Assembly: GCA_902493895.1 (NCBI GenBank)
Contig: CABUQW010000008.1
Coordinates: 1-58,017, forward strand
Reading direction: 5' to 3'
Origin: an uncultured Collinsella sp.
GTDB taxonomy: Bacteria > Actinomycetota > Coriobacteriia > Coriobacteriales > Coriobacteriaceae
Length of the DNA: 58,017 nt
The notes below the pieces were generated by a model. It did not search any database. It was not told the origin of the DNA and saw only the letters and a program-made list of their open reading frames with translations. The number at the start of each line of letters is the position of its first letter. Position 1 is the stretch's first letter. This document shows, piece after piece, positions 35,726-44,027 of this stretch. The translations under genes were made by a program, and so were the position numbers.

Positions 35726-36898
35726 TTAGGAACGCTGCTGCGGCTTCCAGGAACCCACGTTGGCGTCGTACTGGTTGAGCGCGCTGTTGCCGCTCTGCGC
35801 GATGGGCGCCAGGATCTCGCTTTGGTGGGAACTCATCGACTCACCATCGGGAATGGCCAGCGAGATATCCCAGCTCTGGCAGATCACGTCGACGCGCTCA
35901 TACATCCACTCGGCAAGTTGCTTTAAGTGGGCGATGTCGTCCGCATAGACCGTATCGTCCTGATACTTAAGGTTGTTAAGCTCATCTTGCGTCTTTTTGA
36001 TCTGGTCGCGCAGGGCGTAGGCACTCTGCGACAGCTCCTGACGGGTGGACAGCGGCGTTCGGAGATAGCCGTTGTTAAAGGAATCGATGACCTCACCGAT
36101 CTGGTCCTCGTCACCGTAGGACACGATGGTCTGATACAGACCGTCGAGCCTGGTATAGAGCTGATCATCGGTCAGCACGGTTTCTTCCTGGACCACCTCG
36201 GCAGAATTGTCCTGCTTGGTATCGTCCTCAGTCGCCTCGCCCTTTTGGCGCGTGGGAAAGGTGGTTTGTGCAGCCTGGCCAAACTGGTCGTAGAAGCCAG
36301 GCATGACACCCATGGGATCGGTTGTCACGAACCAATAGGCACCGCCGCACACGACGGCAAGGACCGCGATGATAATGAGTGGCTTTGGGATATGACGCTT
36401 GTGCTTGTGATAGGCGTCCTCGTCGGGATGCACCTTGCGCTTGGGTTTTTGAGCATCGTCGTGCAGGGAAACCGGCGTGGGAATATCGACCTTGGGAATA
36501 CCGAAATCCTTATCGAAAGCCGGCAGCACGCAGGTCTCATTGGGGTCGGCGGCGTCTGAGAGCACCGCAGCGGCAGAGGCCGGCGCATGAGGCACCTCGG
36601 TATCGATCTGCTCTTGCGTTAGGCGCGGAAAGCCCGCCGTGCGGCCCGCTGCCAGGTCGGATGCGGCCGCGTCCTCGGAGAGGATACCCGGAGCGGGGCG
36701 TCCGCATTTGGGGCACGTACGATCATGTGGAGAAAGACGGGCACCGCAGCCCTCACAGAACACGAACTCGGTGTGCTCGGGACCATCGCCCGGACCCACA
36801 TAGGCGTTGCAGTAGGGGCAGAACGAGGCGCCGTCCTCGATAGTCTTAAGGCAATGCGGGCAGATCACGGCATCCTCTTTTCGAAGCAATTCAAACAA
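35726..36898 (-). CDS. Zinc-ribbon membrane protein of unknown role
   Basis: The 390-residue product has two N-terminal zinc ribbons (ICPHCLKTIEDGASFCPYC and FCEGCGARLSPHDRTCPKCG), a disordered acidic segment and a basic KHKRHIPK stretch. A single membrane segment (PLIIIAVLAVVCGGAYWFV, around residue 175) is followed by an outer, mostly helical domain of about 200 residues. This N-zinc, C-outside layout is common in Gram-positive proteins of unknown function. It is between the ATPase gene and the isomerase gene, all on the same strand. Confidence 0.7.
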   Translation of the reverse strand: MFELLRKEDAVICPHCLKTIEDGASFCPYCNAYVGPGDGPEHTEFVFCEGCGARLSPHDRTCPKCGRPAPGILSEDAAASDLAAGRTAGFPRLTQEQIDTEVPHAPASAAAVLSDAADPNETCVLPAFDKDFGIPKVDIPTPVSLHDDAQKPKRKVHPDEDAYHKHKRHIPKPLIIIAVLAVVCGGAYWFVTTDPMGVMPGFYDQFGQAAQTTFPTRQKGEATEDDTKQDNSAEVVQEETVLTDDQLYTRLDGLYQTIVSYGDEDQIGEVIDSFNNGYLRTPLSTRQELSQSAYALRDQIKKTQDELNNLKYQDDTVYADDIAHLKQLAEWMYERVDVICQSWDISLAIPDGESMSSHQSEILAPIAQSGNSALNQYDANVGSWKPQQRS

Positions 36899-36971
36899 TC
36901 GAGGTTAGAGCATAACATCGCCACGGCCCCACAGGAACAAGGCACCAATTCAACATCGCCAGGGCGCGTAG

Positions 36972-39710
36972 CTACTTCTTCTTTTTGCTTGGCATCGAGA
37001 CTTTGATGCCTTGGGCGGACTTGGTCACGCGAGAGCGCTTGGCTCCGGTACTCTTCTTTTTCTTGGGCTGGGCCTGGGCCACGCCCTCAAGTGCGCGGGC
37101 CTCGGCCTCGCGAGCGGTGCGATCTTCGCGGCGCTGCGCCATGTCGGCGGCGACGCGCTTGGCAAAACGCTCGGCCGTCGAACCCGTCGAGCTCACCTTG
37201 CCGCCACCGCGACCCAGGTGAACGCGCACACCACGGCCAAAACCAGTTGCGGCATGACGACGACGCGGCTTGAGCGAATCCATCATCGTGGCGAGCTTAA
37301 AGAACACCGAGCAGGTAAAGATCACGATGACAGCCAAGATAACCATCTGGCCTATCGACAGGTTGGCAATAGACAGCAGCTCCGGGAATCCGATAACGCC
37401 CACCAGGATGCCGGCGACTACAAACACAAAGAGCACCACACGTAAGGGCGTGAGAGGCTGCGAGATGTGCCAGATCAGGCTGACGCTCGTCGCGCACGAC
37501 GTAAGCAGGCACATCGTAGACAGCGTGAGCTGGCTAAAGCCAAACACGCGCGCCACAAAGATATCGAGCGCCGCAGCCAAAATGACTGCAATCGACGCCG
37601 GCAGCGCACGCTTGAGTACGTTCGTCAAAAATGACCCCTTCACGCGAGCATTGTTGGGCTCCAAACCCAGCACAAAGCCCGGCGCGCCGATGCAGAAGAA
37701 GTTGATGAGTGTCATCTGGATGGGCTCGAAGGGGTACGGCGGCAGTGCAATGCACAGCGCCGCCAGGCCCATCGAGAACAGCGTCTTGGTCAGGAACAGC
37801 GAGGCCGAACGCTGCAGGTTGTTGATGGAGCGACGGCCCTCGGCCACCACGGCGGGCATCGAGGCAAAGTCGTTGTCGACGAGTACGATCTCGGCCACGT
37901 TACGTGCGGTATCGGAGCCAGCCGCCATGGCCACGGAGCAGTCGGCCTCCTTGAGCGCCAGCACGTCGTTGACGCCGTCGCCCGTCATGGCCACGGTGTG
38001 CTCGCGGCGCTTGAGCGCCTGCACGAGCTCGCGCTTCTGCTGCGGGGTCACACGACCAAAGACATGGTAGCGGTCCACTGCGGCATCGAGCTTGGCCGGC
38101 GTATCGAGCGTCGTGGCGTCCACATAAGCGTCCGCCCCCGGCACGCCCACCACGCGCGCGATCGACGACACTGTACGCGGGTCGTCGCCGCTGATCACGT
38201 TGAGGGTCACGCCCTGCTCGTTAAAGTAGCCGATGGTCTCGGCCGCCGAGGTACGAATCTCGTCGCGGATGGTCACAAAGCCCACGGGCTCGGCCTCGCC
38301 CACCATATCGCCATCGGGCGTAAAGCCGTCCACGCGCGCCACCACGAGCACGCGGCAGGTATCGGCAAGCTCGGCGACACGGTTCTCGACCTGGGCAAAA
38401 ACACGATCAGAGAGCACAAACTGCGCCGCACCCATCACATAGGAGCCCTGCGCAAACGAAGCGCCACTCCATTTTTTAGACGACGAGAATGGAATGACCG
38501 ACAGCGGCTCAGACACCTCGACCGGGCGATCGGCGTAATAGTTGAGCAGCGCCTGGCAGGTCTCGTTGGCATCGGCCGAAGTCGCACGCGCGACGTTAGC
38601 CAGCGCAAAATCGAGCACCGTGGTATCGACGGGAACGGCCGCCTCGTCCGAGCCGGCGCCTAGGCTCACGCCCTCAACCGGCAGCGGATACGTGCCCTCG
38701 ACCTCCATGCGGCCCGACGTGATGGTGCCCGTCTTGTCCAGGCACAGCACGTCGACGCGAGCGAGTGTCTCGATGCAGTAGAGCTGCTGCGCCAGCACCT
38801 TGCGACGCGCCAGGCGCACCGTGGCGATGGCGAGCACCGACGAGGTCAGCAGCACCAGGCCTTGCGGGATCATGCCCAGCAGGGCGCCCACCGTGGACAG
38901 CAGCGCCGACGAAGGCACATGACCAGCCAACAGCTCGGAGAAACACCACGAAAGCGCGCTATCGCCCGGGGTTCCCGCGGCATCCCACAGTTCGCTCACA
39001 CTCGAGGCAAACAACGCCAAACCGAGCGGGATCATGATGATGCTCGCAAAGCGAACGATGGCGTTAAGCGCGTTCATGATCTCGGAATTAACCTTTTTGA
39101 CGTACTTGGCCTCGTTATTCATTTTGGCCACGTAGTTGTCGGCGCCGACATGGATCACGCGGGCGCGCAGCAGGCCCGAGTCGATAAAGCTGCCGCTCAC
39201 GAGCTCGGAACCGGGCTGTTTCTTAATAAGGTCGCTCTCGCCCGTCAGCAGACTCTCGTTCACGAGCGCCTCGCCCGAAACCACCACGGCGTCGGCGGGA
39301 ATCTGGTCGCCGCGCCCCAGGCGGATGATGTCGTCGAGCACGATCTGGTCCAGGTCGAGCTCCACCTCGGCGCCGTCGCGCACCGCGATGGCCTTCTTGG
39401 AGGTCAGCAGCGTGAGCTTATCGACCATCTTCTTGGAACGCATGGACTGGATGACGCCAATAGCGGTATTGAGGAACACCACGAACAGGAACGTCAGATT
39501 CTTAAACGAACCGGTCAAAATGACCAGGAACGCCAAGATCACGTTGATCAAATTGAACAACGTGCAGAGGTTCTCGATGATGAGCTCTTTGACCGACTTG
39601 GTCTTGAGCTCCATGTTGCGGTTGATCTTACCGGCGGCGATGCGCTCCTCGACCTCGGCGGTCGAGAGTCCGCACTCGATATCCGTTGCTGCCATACCAC
39701 GTCCCATCAC
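36972..39710 (-). CDS. Cation-transporting P-type ATPase
   Basis: Exports or imports a cation at the cost of ATP; the ion is not certain. The 912-residue product has the actuator TGES motif (LLTGESDLIKKQPG), a membrane-segment 4 IPQGL in place of the common PEGL, the phosphorylation site CLDKTGTITSG, and MTGDGVNDVLALKEADCSVAM. It lacks an N-terminal heavy-metal domain, and the IPQGL form recalls CtpE-like calcium pumps of actinobacteria, so calcium is my best guess. The last 80 residues form a very basic lysine/arginine-rich tail. The start is uncertain: GTG 39710, ATG 39707 and ATG 39695 all lack a clear ribosome site. Confidence 0.88.
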   Translation of the reverse strand: MMGRGMAATDIECGLSTAEVEERIAAGKINRNMELKTKSVKELIIENLCTLFNLINVILAFLVILTGSFKNLTFLFVVFLNTAIGVIQSMRSKKMVDKLTLLTSKKAIAVRDGAEVELDLDQIVLDDIIRLGRGDQIPADAVVVSGEALVNESLLTGESDLIKKQPGSELVSGSFIDSGLLRARVIHVGADNYVAKMNNEAKYVKKVNSEIMNALNAIVRFASIIMIPLGLALFASSVSELWDAAGTPGDSALSWCFSELLAGHVPSSALLSTVGALLGMIPQGLVLLTSSVLAIATVRLARRKVLAQQLYCIETLARVDVLCLDKTGTITSGRMEVEGTYPLPVEGVSLGAGSDEAAVPVDTTVLDFALANVARATSADANETCQALLNYYADRPVEVSEPLSVIPFSSSKKWSGASFAQGSYVMGAAQFVLSDRVFAQVENRVAELADTCRVLVVARVDGFTPDGDMVGEAEPVGFVTIRDEIRTSAAETIGYFNEQGVTLNVISGDDPRTVSSIARVVGVPGADAYVDATTLDTPAKLDAAVDRYHVFGRVTPQQKRELVQALKRREHTVAMTGDGVNDVLALKEADCSVAMAAGSDTARNVAEIVLVDNDFASMPAVVAEGRRSINNLQRSASLFLTKTLFSMGLAALCIALPPYPFEPIQMTLINFFCIGAPGFVLGLEPNNARVKGSFLTNVLKRALPASIAVILAAALDIFVARVFGFSQLTLSTMCLLTSCATSVSLIWHISQPLTPLRVVLFVFVVAGILVGVIGFPELLSIANLSIGQMVILAVIVIFTCSVFFKLATMMDSLKPRRRHAATGFGRGVRVHLGRGGGKVSSTGSTAERFAKRVAADMAQRREDRTAREAEARALEGVAQAQPKKKKSTGAKRSRVTKSAQGIKVSMPSKKKK

Positions 39711-39726
39711 GTCGCGTCGGTATAAG

Positions 39727-39760
39727 AAAAACCGCCCGGACCATGCGAGGTTCGGACGGT
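39727..39760 (-). terminator. Terminator-like hairpin just upstream of the P-type ATPase
   Basis: On the minus strand an 11-bp stem with one mismatch (39731-39741 with 39750-39760) is followed by five T, 17-30 bases before the possible ATPase starts. It may end the transcript of whatever preceded the ATPase before phage insertion, or act as an attenuator of the ATPase gene. Confidence 0.6.
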
Positions 39761-39872
39761 CTTACGTTCGATGGTGCCCCGTCTGCATAGATTCTAGAAC
39801 CGAGATCTGCGCCGTTGGGACCGTCGTGCTGCTCAGGATACCACGGGCGGCGTAGCGACACCTTTTCTCGAG

Positions 39873-39902
39873 AAAAAACCCGCCCGGGAAAACCCGAGCG
39901 GG
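39873..39902 (-). terminator. Terminator at the end of the prophage late operon
   Basis: A 10-bp stem with one G-T pair (39879-39888 with 39893-39902) around a TTTT loop, followed by six T on the minus strand. It lies six bases after the last phage gene. Confidence 0.88.
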
Positions 39903-39908
39903 CTGCGG

Positions 39909-39998
39909 CTAATGCCGGTTGATGCTCACGATGCAGAGCCCGATTGTCGCCACGGTGCCGCCGAAGAGCGAGCCGAGCACGAATGCCAACGCGATCAT
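39909..39998 (-). CDS. Micro membrane protein (DUF3789-like)
   Basis: Encodes 29 residues, nearly all one hydrophobic helix (ALAFVLGSLFGGTVATIGLC) with a short basic end. The ATG lies one base after the endolysin stop. Small proteins with this LG-x-FGG pattern are seen at the same place in other Gram-positive phages and in conjugative elements. The function is unknown; a part in lysis is suggested only by position. It is too short to be certain it is translated. Confidence 0.6.
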   Translation of the reverse strand: MIALAFVLGSLFGGTVATIGLCIVSINRH

Positions 39999-39999
39999 G

Positions 40000-41064
40000 C
40001 TAGTACGGGTTACCGTCGGTGACGCACACCTGCAAGCGGTCGAGCGGCTCGCCGTAGAAACCGGCGTAATCGTCGCCTCCGTACGTGGAACCATCGTCGC
40101 ACACGGTATCGAGCCACCCGGGGCGCGCGGTGGTCTGCGAGCGATAATATGCCTGCTTGTATTCCTCGCCGCCCGGGGTCACGTAGTACATGCGCACGCC
40201 GTCGATGGTATGGCCGACGATGCCCGCGCAGCCGTTCACGGTGTCGTTGCGGTCGCCCTTGGAAACGTAATCGAGCCAGCCGTCCTCGATGGTATGCACC
40301 TGATACTTGAGCGTGCCGCGGTCGACGCGTGCGCACAGCAGGTCGTGCTGTCGGCACGGATACCCTGCAAAGCCGTTGTCCCCGGCGCCGAAGTCGGTCA
40401 CCTCGTCCAGCCAGCCGCCGCCCTTGAGATGGAGGGAGTAGTGGACGGGGACACGCTTGCCGGATGCCTTTGAGAAGCCGCCGGATGCCGCCTGAGCGGG
40501 CTTTGCCGCCGCAGGCTTGGCGGCGGTGGAGGGAGCGGGCGCCTTGCCGCCCTTCATCGCGTCATACCACGCCTGAGCGCGCTGCATGTAATGGTCGCGC
40601 TGGGAGCCCGCAAGCTCGCCGGGGCAGGCCGTGGCGCTCCAGTAGCGGTGCGGGAAGACGTTCTTGCACCACTCGGGGCGACCGAGGTTGTAGTACAGGC
40701 ACAGGGCTGCGACCAGATGTGCGCCGCTCTCGATTGCCTTCTCGTGGACCGTCCACGGGTTGCTGCCGCTGTTGGCGTGCTCGATGGAGATGGTCGTGTC
40801 GTTGCCGCGTCCGGTGCCGATTCCGTCGCCGCAGGCGTAGGCGCGGTCGGTGTCGTTGACGTGCTGCACGATGTAGCCATTGCGGTCAACCGAGTAGTGC
40901 GCCGAGCAGCCGTTGGCACCCCAGATGCCGTTGCACTGGCCGGCGTTGAGGTCGCCCGCCATGTGGTGGATGGTCACGCCCTTGATGCCGAACGGGCGGC
41001 CTGCGGAGAAGTTGCGCCCCAGAAGCTTGTACTCGTCCGGTTGGACGTTCGCGAAGTCTGCCAT
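40000..41064 (-). CDS. Endolysin, N-acetylmuramoyl-L-alanine amidase
   Basis: Cleaves the amide bond between muramic acid and the stem peptide to lyse the host. The 354-residue product has an N-terminal amidase_2/PGRP-type domain (to about residue 160). Zinc-ligand histidines lie in GVTIHHMAG and PHRYWSATACPGEL, with the core SAHYSVDRNGYIVQHV. After an Ala/Pro/Lys linker, the C-terminal half has repeated GWLD segments (GGGWLDEV, DGWLDYV, PGWLDTV) spaced 55-65 residues apart. These resemble clostridial hydrophobic-repeat wall-binding modules. I chose the ATG at 41064, since AAGGAGG precedes it. It directly follows the holin gene. Confidence 0.93.
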   Translation of the reverse strand: MADFANVQPDEYKLLGRNFSAGRPFGIKGVTIHHMAGDLNAGQCNGIWGANGCSAHYSVDRNGYIVQHVNDTDRAYACGDGIGTGRGNDTTISIEHANSGSNPWTVHEKAIESGAHLVAALCLYYNLGRPEWCKNVFPHRYWSATACPGELAGSQRDHYMQRAQAWYDAMKGGKAPAPSTAAKPAAAKPAQAASGGFSKASGKRVPVHYSLHLKGGGWLDEVTDFGAGDNGFAGYPCRQHDLLCARVDRGTLKYQVHTIEDGWLDYVSKGDRNDTVNGCAGIVGHTIDGVRMYYVTPGGEEYKQAYYRSQTTARPGWLDTVCDDGSTYGGDDYAGFYGEPLDRLQVCVTDGNPY

Positions 41065-41065
41065 G

Positions 41066-41371
41066 TTAGTCCTCCTTGATGTCGCCGAGCGCCAGCAGGG
41101 CGTCCAGCCATTTGTCCGTGATGCCGACTGATTTGAAGGCCGCATAGGCCACCTGCACGCCGCCCACCGCGGCGAAGATGGACGTAACCCATGCCGAGGG
41201 TTCGGTCGGGACGCCGCCCGACATGGCCGTGAGGGCGCCGCATCCCGCCGAGACGGCGATGGCCGTCCAGCGGGCGACATTGCCCGTCATCGCCTTCGTC
41301 TTGATGGCCTGCACGATGTAGGGCACCACAAGCACCGTGGCGACCGTGAGGCCTGCCTGAATCTCTGTCAT
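41066..41371 (-). CDS. Holin
   Basis: Forms membrane lesions that release or trigger the endolysin. The 101-residue product has two to three hydrophobic segments (AGLTVATVLVVPYIVQAI, ARWTAIAVSAGCGALTAM and a weaker SIFAAVGGVQVAYAAF) and a charged C-terminus, matching phage holin topology. It ends one base before the endolysin ATG. The assignment is by topology and position, not by a specific family motif. Confidence 0.8.
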   Translation of the reverse strand: MTEIQAGLTVATVLVVPYIVQAIKTKAMTGNVARWTAIAVSAGCGALTAMSGGVPTEPSAWVTSIFAAVGGVQVAYAAFKSVGITDKWLDALLALGDIKED

Positions 41372-41381
41372 TCAATTGCTC

Positions 41382-41795
41382 CTATCTGTCGGATTCCTTG
41401 CTGTAGATCAGGTCGACGCGGTCGCAGATGTGGTCGACCTTCTCCGCCATTCCCTGGCTGCGCGCTTGGCTGTGGGCCAGGTCGTTGTGCAGGACCTCGT
41501 TGGACGCCACGACCGACTCCATGAGGGTCTTCATGGCCTCCATGAGCGAGTTGCTGCGTTCCATTTGCGCGGCGATGCGGCCCTCCATCTGCGAGCGCTC
41601 GCGGTCCCGCTGCGCGCGCTCGTCGACCTCGGCCTGCTTGCGCTCCTCGCGCTTCATGTCGATGCCGGCCTTGCGTTCGTTCTGCCTTTTGTATTCATCC
41701 AAAAACTGGCGGCCGAAGTAGAACGCTATGAGGCCGAGAAGGACGCCACCGAGCCATCCCGGCCCATATGGCGCAAAGAGCTTGAGCACTTCCAT
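41382..41795 (-). CDS. Membrane-anchored coiled-coil phage protein
   Basis: The 137-residue product has one N-terminal membrane segment (GWLGGVLLGLIAFYFGRQFL, near residues 12-31). A long, highly charged coiled coil follows, rich in Glu, Arg, Lys and Gln. It lies between XkdX and holin, where Gram-positive phages often encode haemolysin-XhlA-like or spanin-like accessory lysis proteins; the match is by architecture only. I chose the ATG at 41795, nine bases after AAGGAGG, over an upstream start that overlaps XkdX. Confidence 0.7.
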   Translation of the reverse strand: MEVLKLFAPYGPGWLGGVLLGLIAFYFGRQFLDEYKRQNERKAGIDMKREERKQAEVDERAQRDRERSQMEGRIAAQMERSNSLMEAMKTLMESVVASNEVLHNDLAHSQARSQGMAEKVDHICDRVDLIYSKESDR

Positions 41796-41815
41796 CCCGA
41801 GCGCCCTCCTTCCGC

Positions 41816-41983
41816 CTATTCGGCCGTGTACTCCTCGCCGGTGATCTCCTTGTACTCGTCGGCGGTAATCCACTTGCACTCGACTGCCTTATGCACTCGT
41901 GCCTTGCTCCAAAGAGGTCGGTCGTAGTACTTCTTGACGAGCGCGAAGTGCTCGGAATGCCCGTCGGTCTTCTTCGTCGGCAT
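41816..41983 (-). CDS. XkdX family phage protein
   Basis: A 55-residue protein not captured as a long reading frame. Its sequence includes FALVKKYYDRPLWSKARV and WITADEYKEITGEEY, the two halves of the XkdX family pattern. Members are encoded at the junction of tail and lysis genes in many Gram-positive phages; their function is unknown. The ATG overlaps the stop of the preceding gene (TAATG), showing translational coupling. Confidence 0.88.
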   Translation of the reverse strand: MPTKKTDGHSEHFALVKKYYDRPLWSKARVHKAVECKWITADEYKEITGEEYTAE

Positions 41984-42309
41984 TACTGGTCACCTCCGAC
42001 CGTCATGAGCAGGTAGTCGATGTTCGCCGTGTTGGTCTCGGTCTGCGTCGGCTGCGACGCCCGCTCGCGCATCTGGTCGAGCAGCGCCGACACGTCGAGC
42101 GTCTCGCCGCTGTCGTAGGCGGCGAGCGCCGCGGTGTAGGCGAGCTTTCGCGCCTTCCGCTCAGCGTACTCGTCATCGTCGATAACGCCCGCGTCGTGCG
42201 CCGCGTCGGGGTCGCCGATCTGCGACAGCAGATCGCGCAGGGCGTTGACCTCGGCCATGGTGCCATCTTGAAGCTCGTTGGGGTGCGGCATGTCTTCCTC
42301 AGTGTCCAT
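41983..42309 (-). CDS. Phage protein of unknown function before XkdX
   Basis: The 108-residue product is acidic and mostly helical, with DDDEYAERKARKLAYTAALAAYDSGE in the centre. Proteins of this size and character commonly precede XkdX in siphophages and are thought to be baseplate or tail-fibre associated, but no function is established. It follows the reverse transcriptase gene with a hairpin between, so it rejoins the late operon after the diversity cassette. Confidence 0.7.
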   Translation of the reverse strand: MDTEEDMPHPNELQDGTMAEVNALRDLLSQIGDPDAAHDAGVIDDDEYAERKARKLAYTAALAAYDSGETLDVSALLDQMRERASQPTQTETNTANIDYLLMTVGGDQ

Positions 42310-42394
42310 GCGGACTCCTCTCTTGTCGGGGAATGTGCCGCCATCGTATTAGCGCCGTGAGATTGCCGAGCCGCTTTGATGGGCGCAAAGAAAG

Positions 42395-42416
42395 AAGGCG
42401 CGCAGCAGCACGCCTT
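42395..42416 (-). terminator. Hairpin after the reverse transcriptase gene
   Basis: A 9-bp stem with one G-T pair (42395-42403 with 42408-42416) and a four-base loop, followed on the minus strand by T-rich TCTTTCTTTG. It lies about 10 bases past the reverse transcriptase stop. The interrupted T-run suggests partial termination. Confidence 0.5.
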
Positions 42417-42427
42417 CGATGCTTCTG

Positions 42428-43672
42428 TTATTTCGCAGCCGCTTCGCTTAGGCCGCTGCTTTGAGTTGCCGGTTCTCCGCTATTGCGAGGTCTTGCTTCC
42501 GCTTGAATCGTCCCTCGGGTTGGCCTGCATTGAGCACCCCCCCCCTGCGCGAGATTTCCGAACAGGCTGCGGTACAGCGCGTCCATGGCCCGCACGCTGC
42601 GGTGCGCGTCCAGCCGTTTCATGCCTCCGCGCCAGCTCTGGTAGCTCTGCTCCACCTGCTCGAGGGTCATGACGCCATCGGCGACCATGCTGGCCATCTT
42701 CTTGAGCTTGCGGCGCTCCCGCGTTATGGAGTCTCGGCACGGCTTCACGACTATGCGGCCCGTCTCCGTGTAGAAGATGCGCTTCTTCAGCCACGTGAAC
42801 CCGCGCGTGAGCTTCACCACGCGCGTCTTGCGCGGGTTCAGCTCGATGCCCAGCTCGGCGCATTTGCCCTCTATCAGCAGCAGGCACACCTGCAAGTAGT
42901 CCTTGGACTCGTGTATCAGGTAGAAGTCGTCCATGTAGCGCCCGTAAGACTCGGGGCGCAGCATCTCGGTCACATAGTGGTCGATGCGGTTGGGGTGGGC
43001 CACGGCGCATATCTGGTTCGGCTCGCTGCCCAGCCCCAGGCCCACATCGCCCTGCGCGTCTATCAGGCTGTGCTCCAAGGCGACCACGTGCGGATCTAGC
43101 AGCGCGGAGGCCACCTGGTCTTTGACGGGTTGGTGCGCTATGCGCGCGAAGTAGTCGGAGAAGTCGCCCAGGAGTATGTAGCCCTCGCGGCCGTGCCGCC
43201 TCCAGTGGTCGGCCAGGTGGCGCTTGAGCAGCTTCAGGGCGTAGTCGGTGCCGCGCCCCTTGATGTTCGCGGAGTTCGCGGCTATGAGGGTGGGCACGAT
43301 CGCGGGCACGAGCGCGTTTTGTGCCAGGGACTTCTGTACCACGCGCTCGGGGAAGTGTACGGCGCTGATATGGCGCAGCTTTCCGCGCTCCCACAGGTCG
43401 AACCGTATGAAGCCCCGGCATATGTCGCGCCCCTCCAAAAGGTCGCGGCGGGACAGGACGGCGTTGCGCAGGTAGTCTTTCATGTACCGCTGCGTCGAGG
43501 CCTTCCACATCACGCCGCGCGCGGCCTGCTTCGATGCCTTGCACAGGCTGTTGAGGTCGGCCACGGTATCAAGCGTGCACGCCTTGACGCGCTCGGCCTT
43601 GGCCTGCGCGCGCTTCTCCTCGCGGCGCTTGCGGCGCGCCGCCCGCCTTTGCTCGGAGTTCACAGGAGGCAC
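42428..43672 (-). CDS. Diversity-generating retroelement reverse transcriptase
   Basis: Copies the template-repeat RNA into adenine-mutated cDNA. The 414-residue product has a basic N-terminus, then the seven-motif palm and fingers. These include the acidic motif LLGDFSDYF (about residues 167-175), the metal-binding box RYMDDFYLI (YMDD at 246-249) and a thumb region with NPRKTRVVKL. The element at 215-220 reads GSEPNQ, where this enzyme class normally has GxxxSQ. A Pro/Ser/Gly-rich tail ends the protein. The start is a GTG at 43672 with a weak ribosome site; a second GTG lies three codons on. No endonuclease or maturase domain follows, unlike group II introns. Confidence 0.95.
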   Translation of the reverse strand: MPPVNSEQRRAARRKRREEKRAQAKAERVKACTLDTVADLNSLCKASKQAARGVMWKASTQRYMKDYLRNAVLSRRDLLEGRDICRGFIRFDLWERGKLRHISAVHFPERVVQKSLAQNALVPAIVPTLIAANSANIKGRGTDYALKLLKRHLADHWRRHGREGYILLGDFSDYFARIAHQPVKDQVASALLDPHVVALEHSLIDAQGDVGLGLGSEPNQICAVAHPNRIDHYVTEMLRPESYGRYMDDFYLIHESKDYLQVCLLLIEGKCAELGIELNPRKTRVVKLTRGFTWLKKRIFYTETGRIVVKPCRDSITRERRKLKKMASMVADGVMTLEQVEQSYQSWRGGMKRLDAHRSVRAMDALYRSLFGNLAQGGGAQCRPTRGTIQAEARPRNSGEPATQSSGLSEAAAK

Positions 43673-43880
43673 CCCGCGCGGCTTGCAATGTGGCTCTGGC
43701 AGCCGCTTGAGGTATGGCCATGAAACGCGGCGAAGCCACGGAGCGCCGCGCCATGCAAGCAGCGTCCGGCCACCCTCGCGGGGTGCGTATTTACGGGCGC
43801 ATGCCCGACGGTCGCGCCCTCCTTCCTCTCCGCGCTCTGCTTTCGGCTCTGGGGCCTACTCGGTCTGGCAGTAAGGGAAT

Positions 43881-44003
43881 CCGGGGCGGGGGCGAACCCA
43901 GACGTTCGTCGCCGAGTTGTAGTTGGCATTGCCGTTGTTGTTGACGTAGCACACGTTGGACGCGGAGCCCGACGCAACGGAACGCAGCCACCAATTGTAC
44001 CGA
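43881..44003 (-). repeat. Template repeat (TR) of the retroelement
   Basis: A 123-bp segment matching 44618-44740 at 109 of 123 positions. The coding (minus) strand contains 22 adenines; 14 of these differ in the variable repeat and none of the 101 other bases does. It lies 24 bases after the avd stop codon and about 200 bases before the reverse transcriptase. AAC codons dominate its variable positions, so random replacement of the adenines cannot create a stop there. The repeat may extend by one more adenine site at 44004. Confidence 0.97.
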
Positions 44004-44027
44004 TAAACAAGGCGCGACCGCCGTCCA

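Noticed and set aside
39765..39872. tRNA gene as phage attachment site
   Set aside because: A GGTTC-like stretch is present but no cloverleaf arms or acceptor end can be formed.
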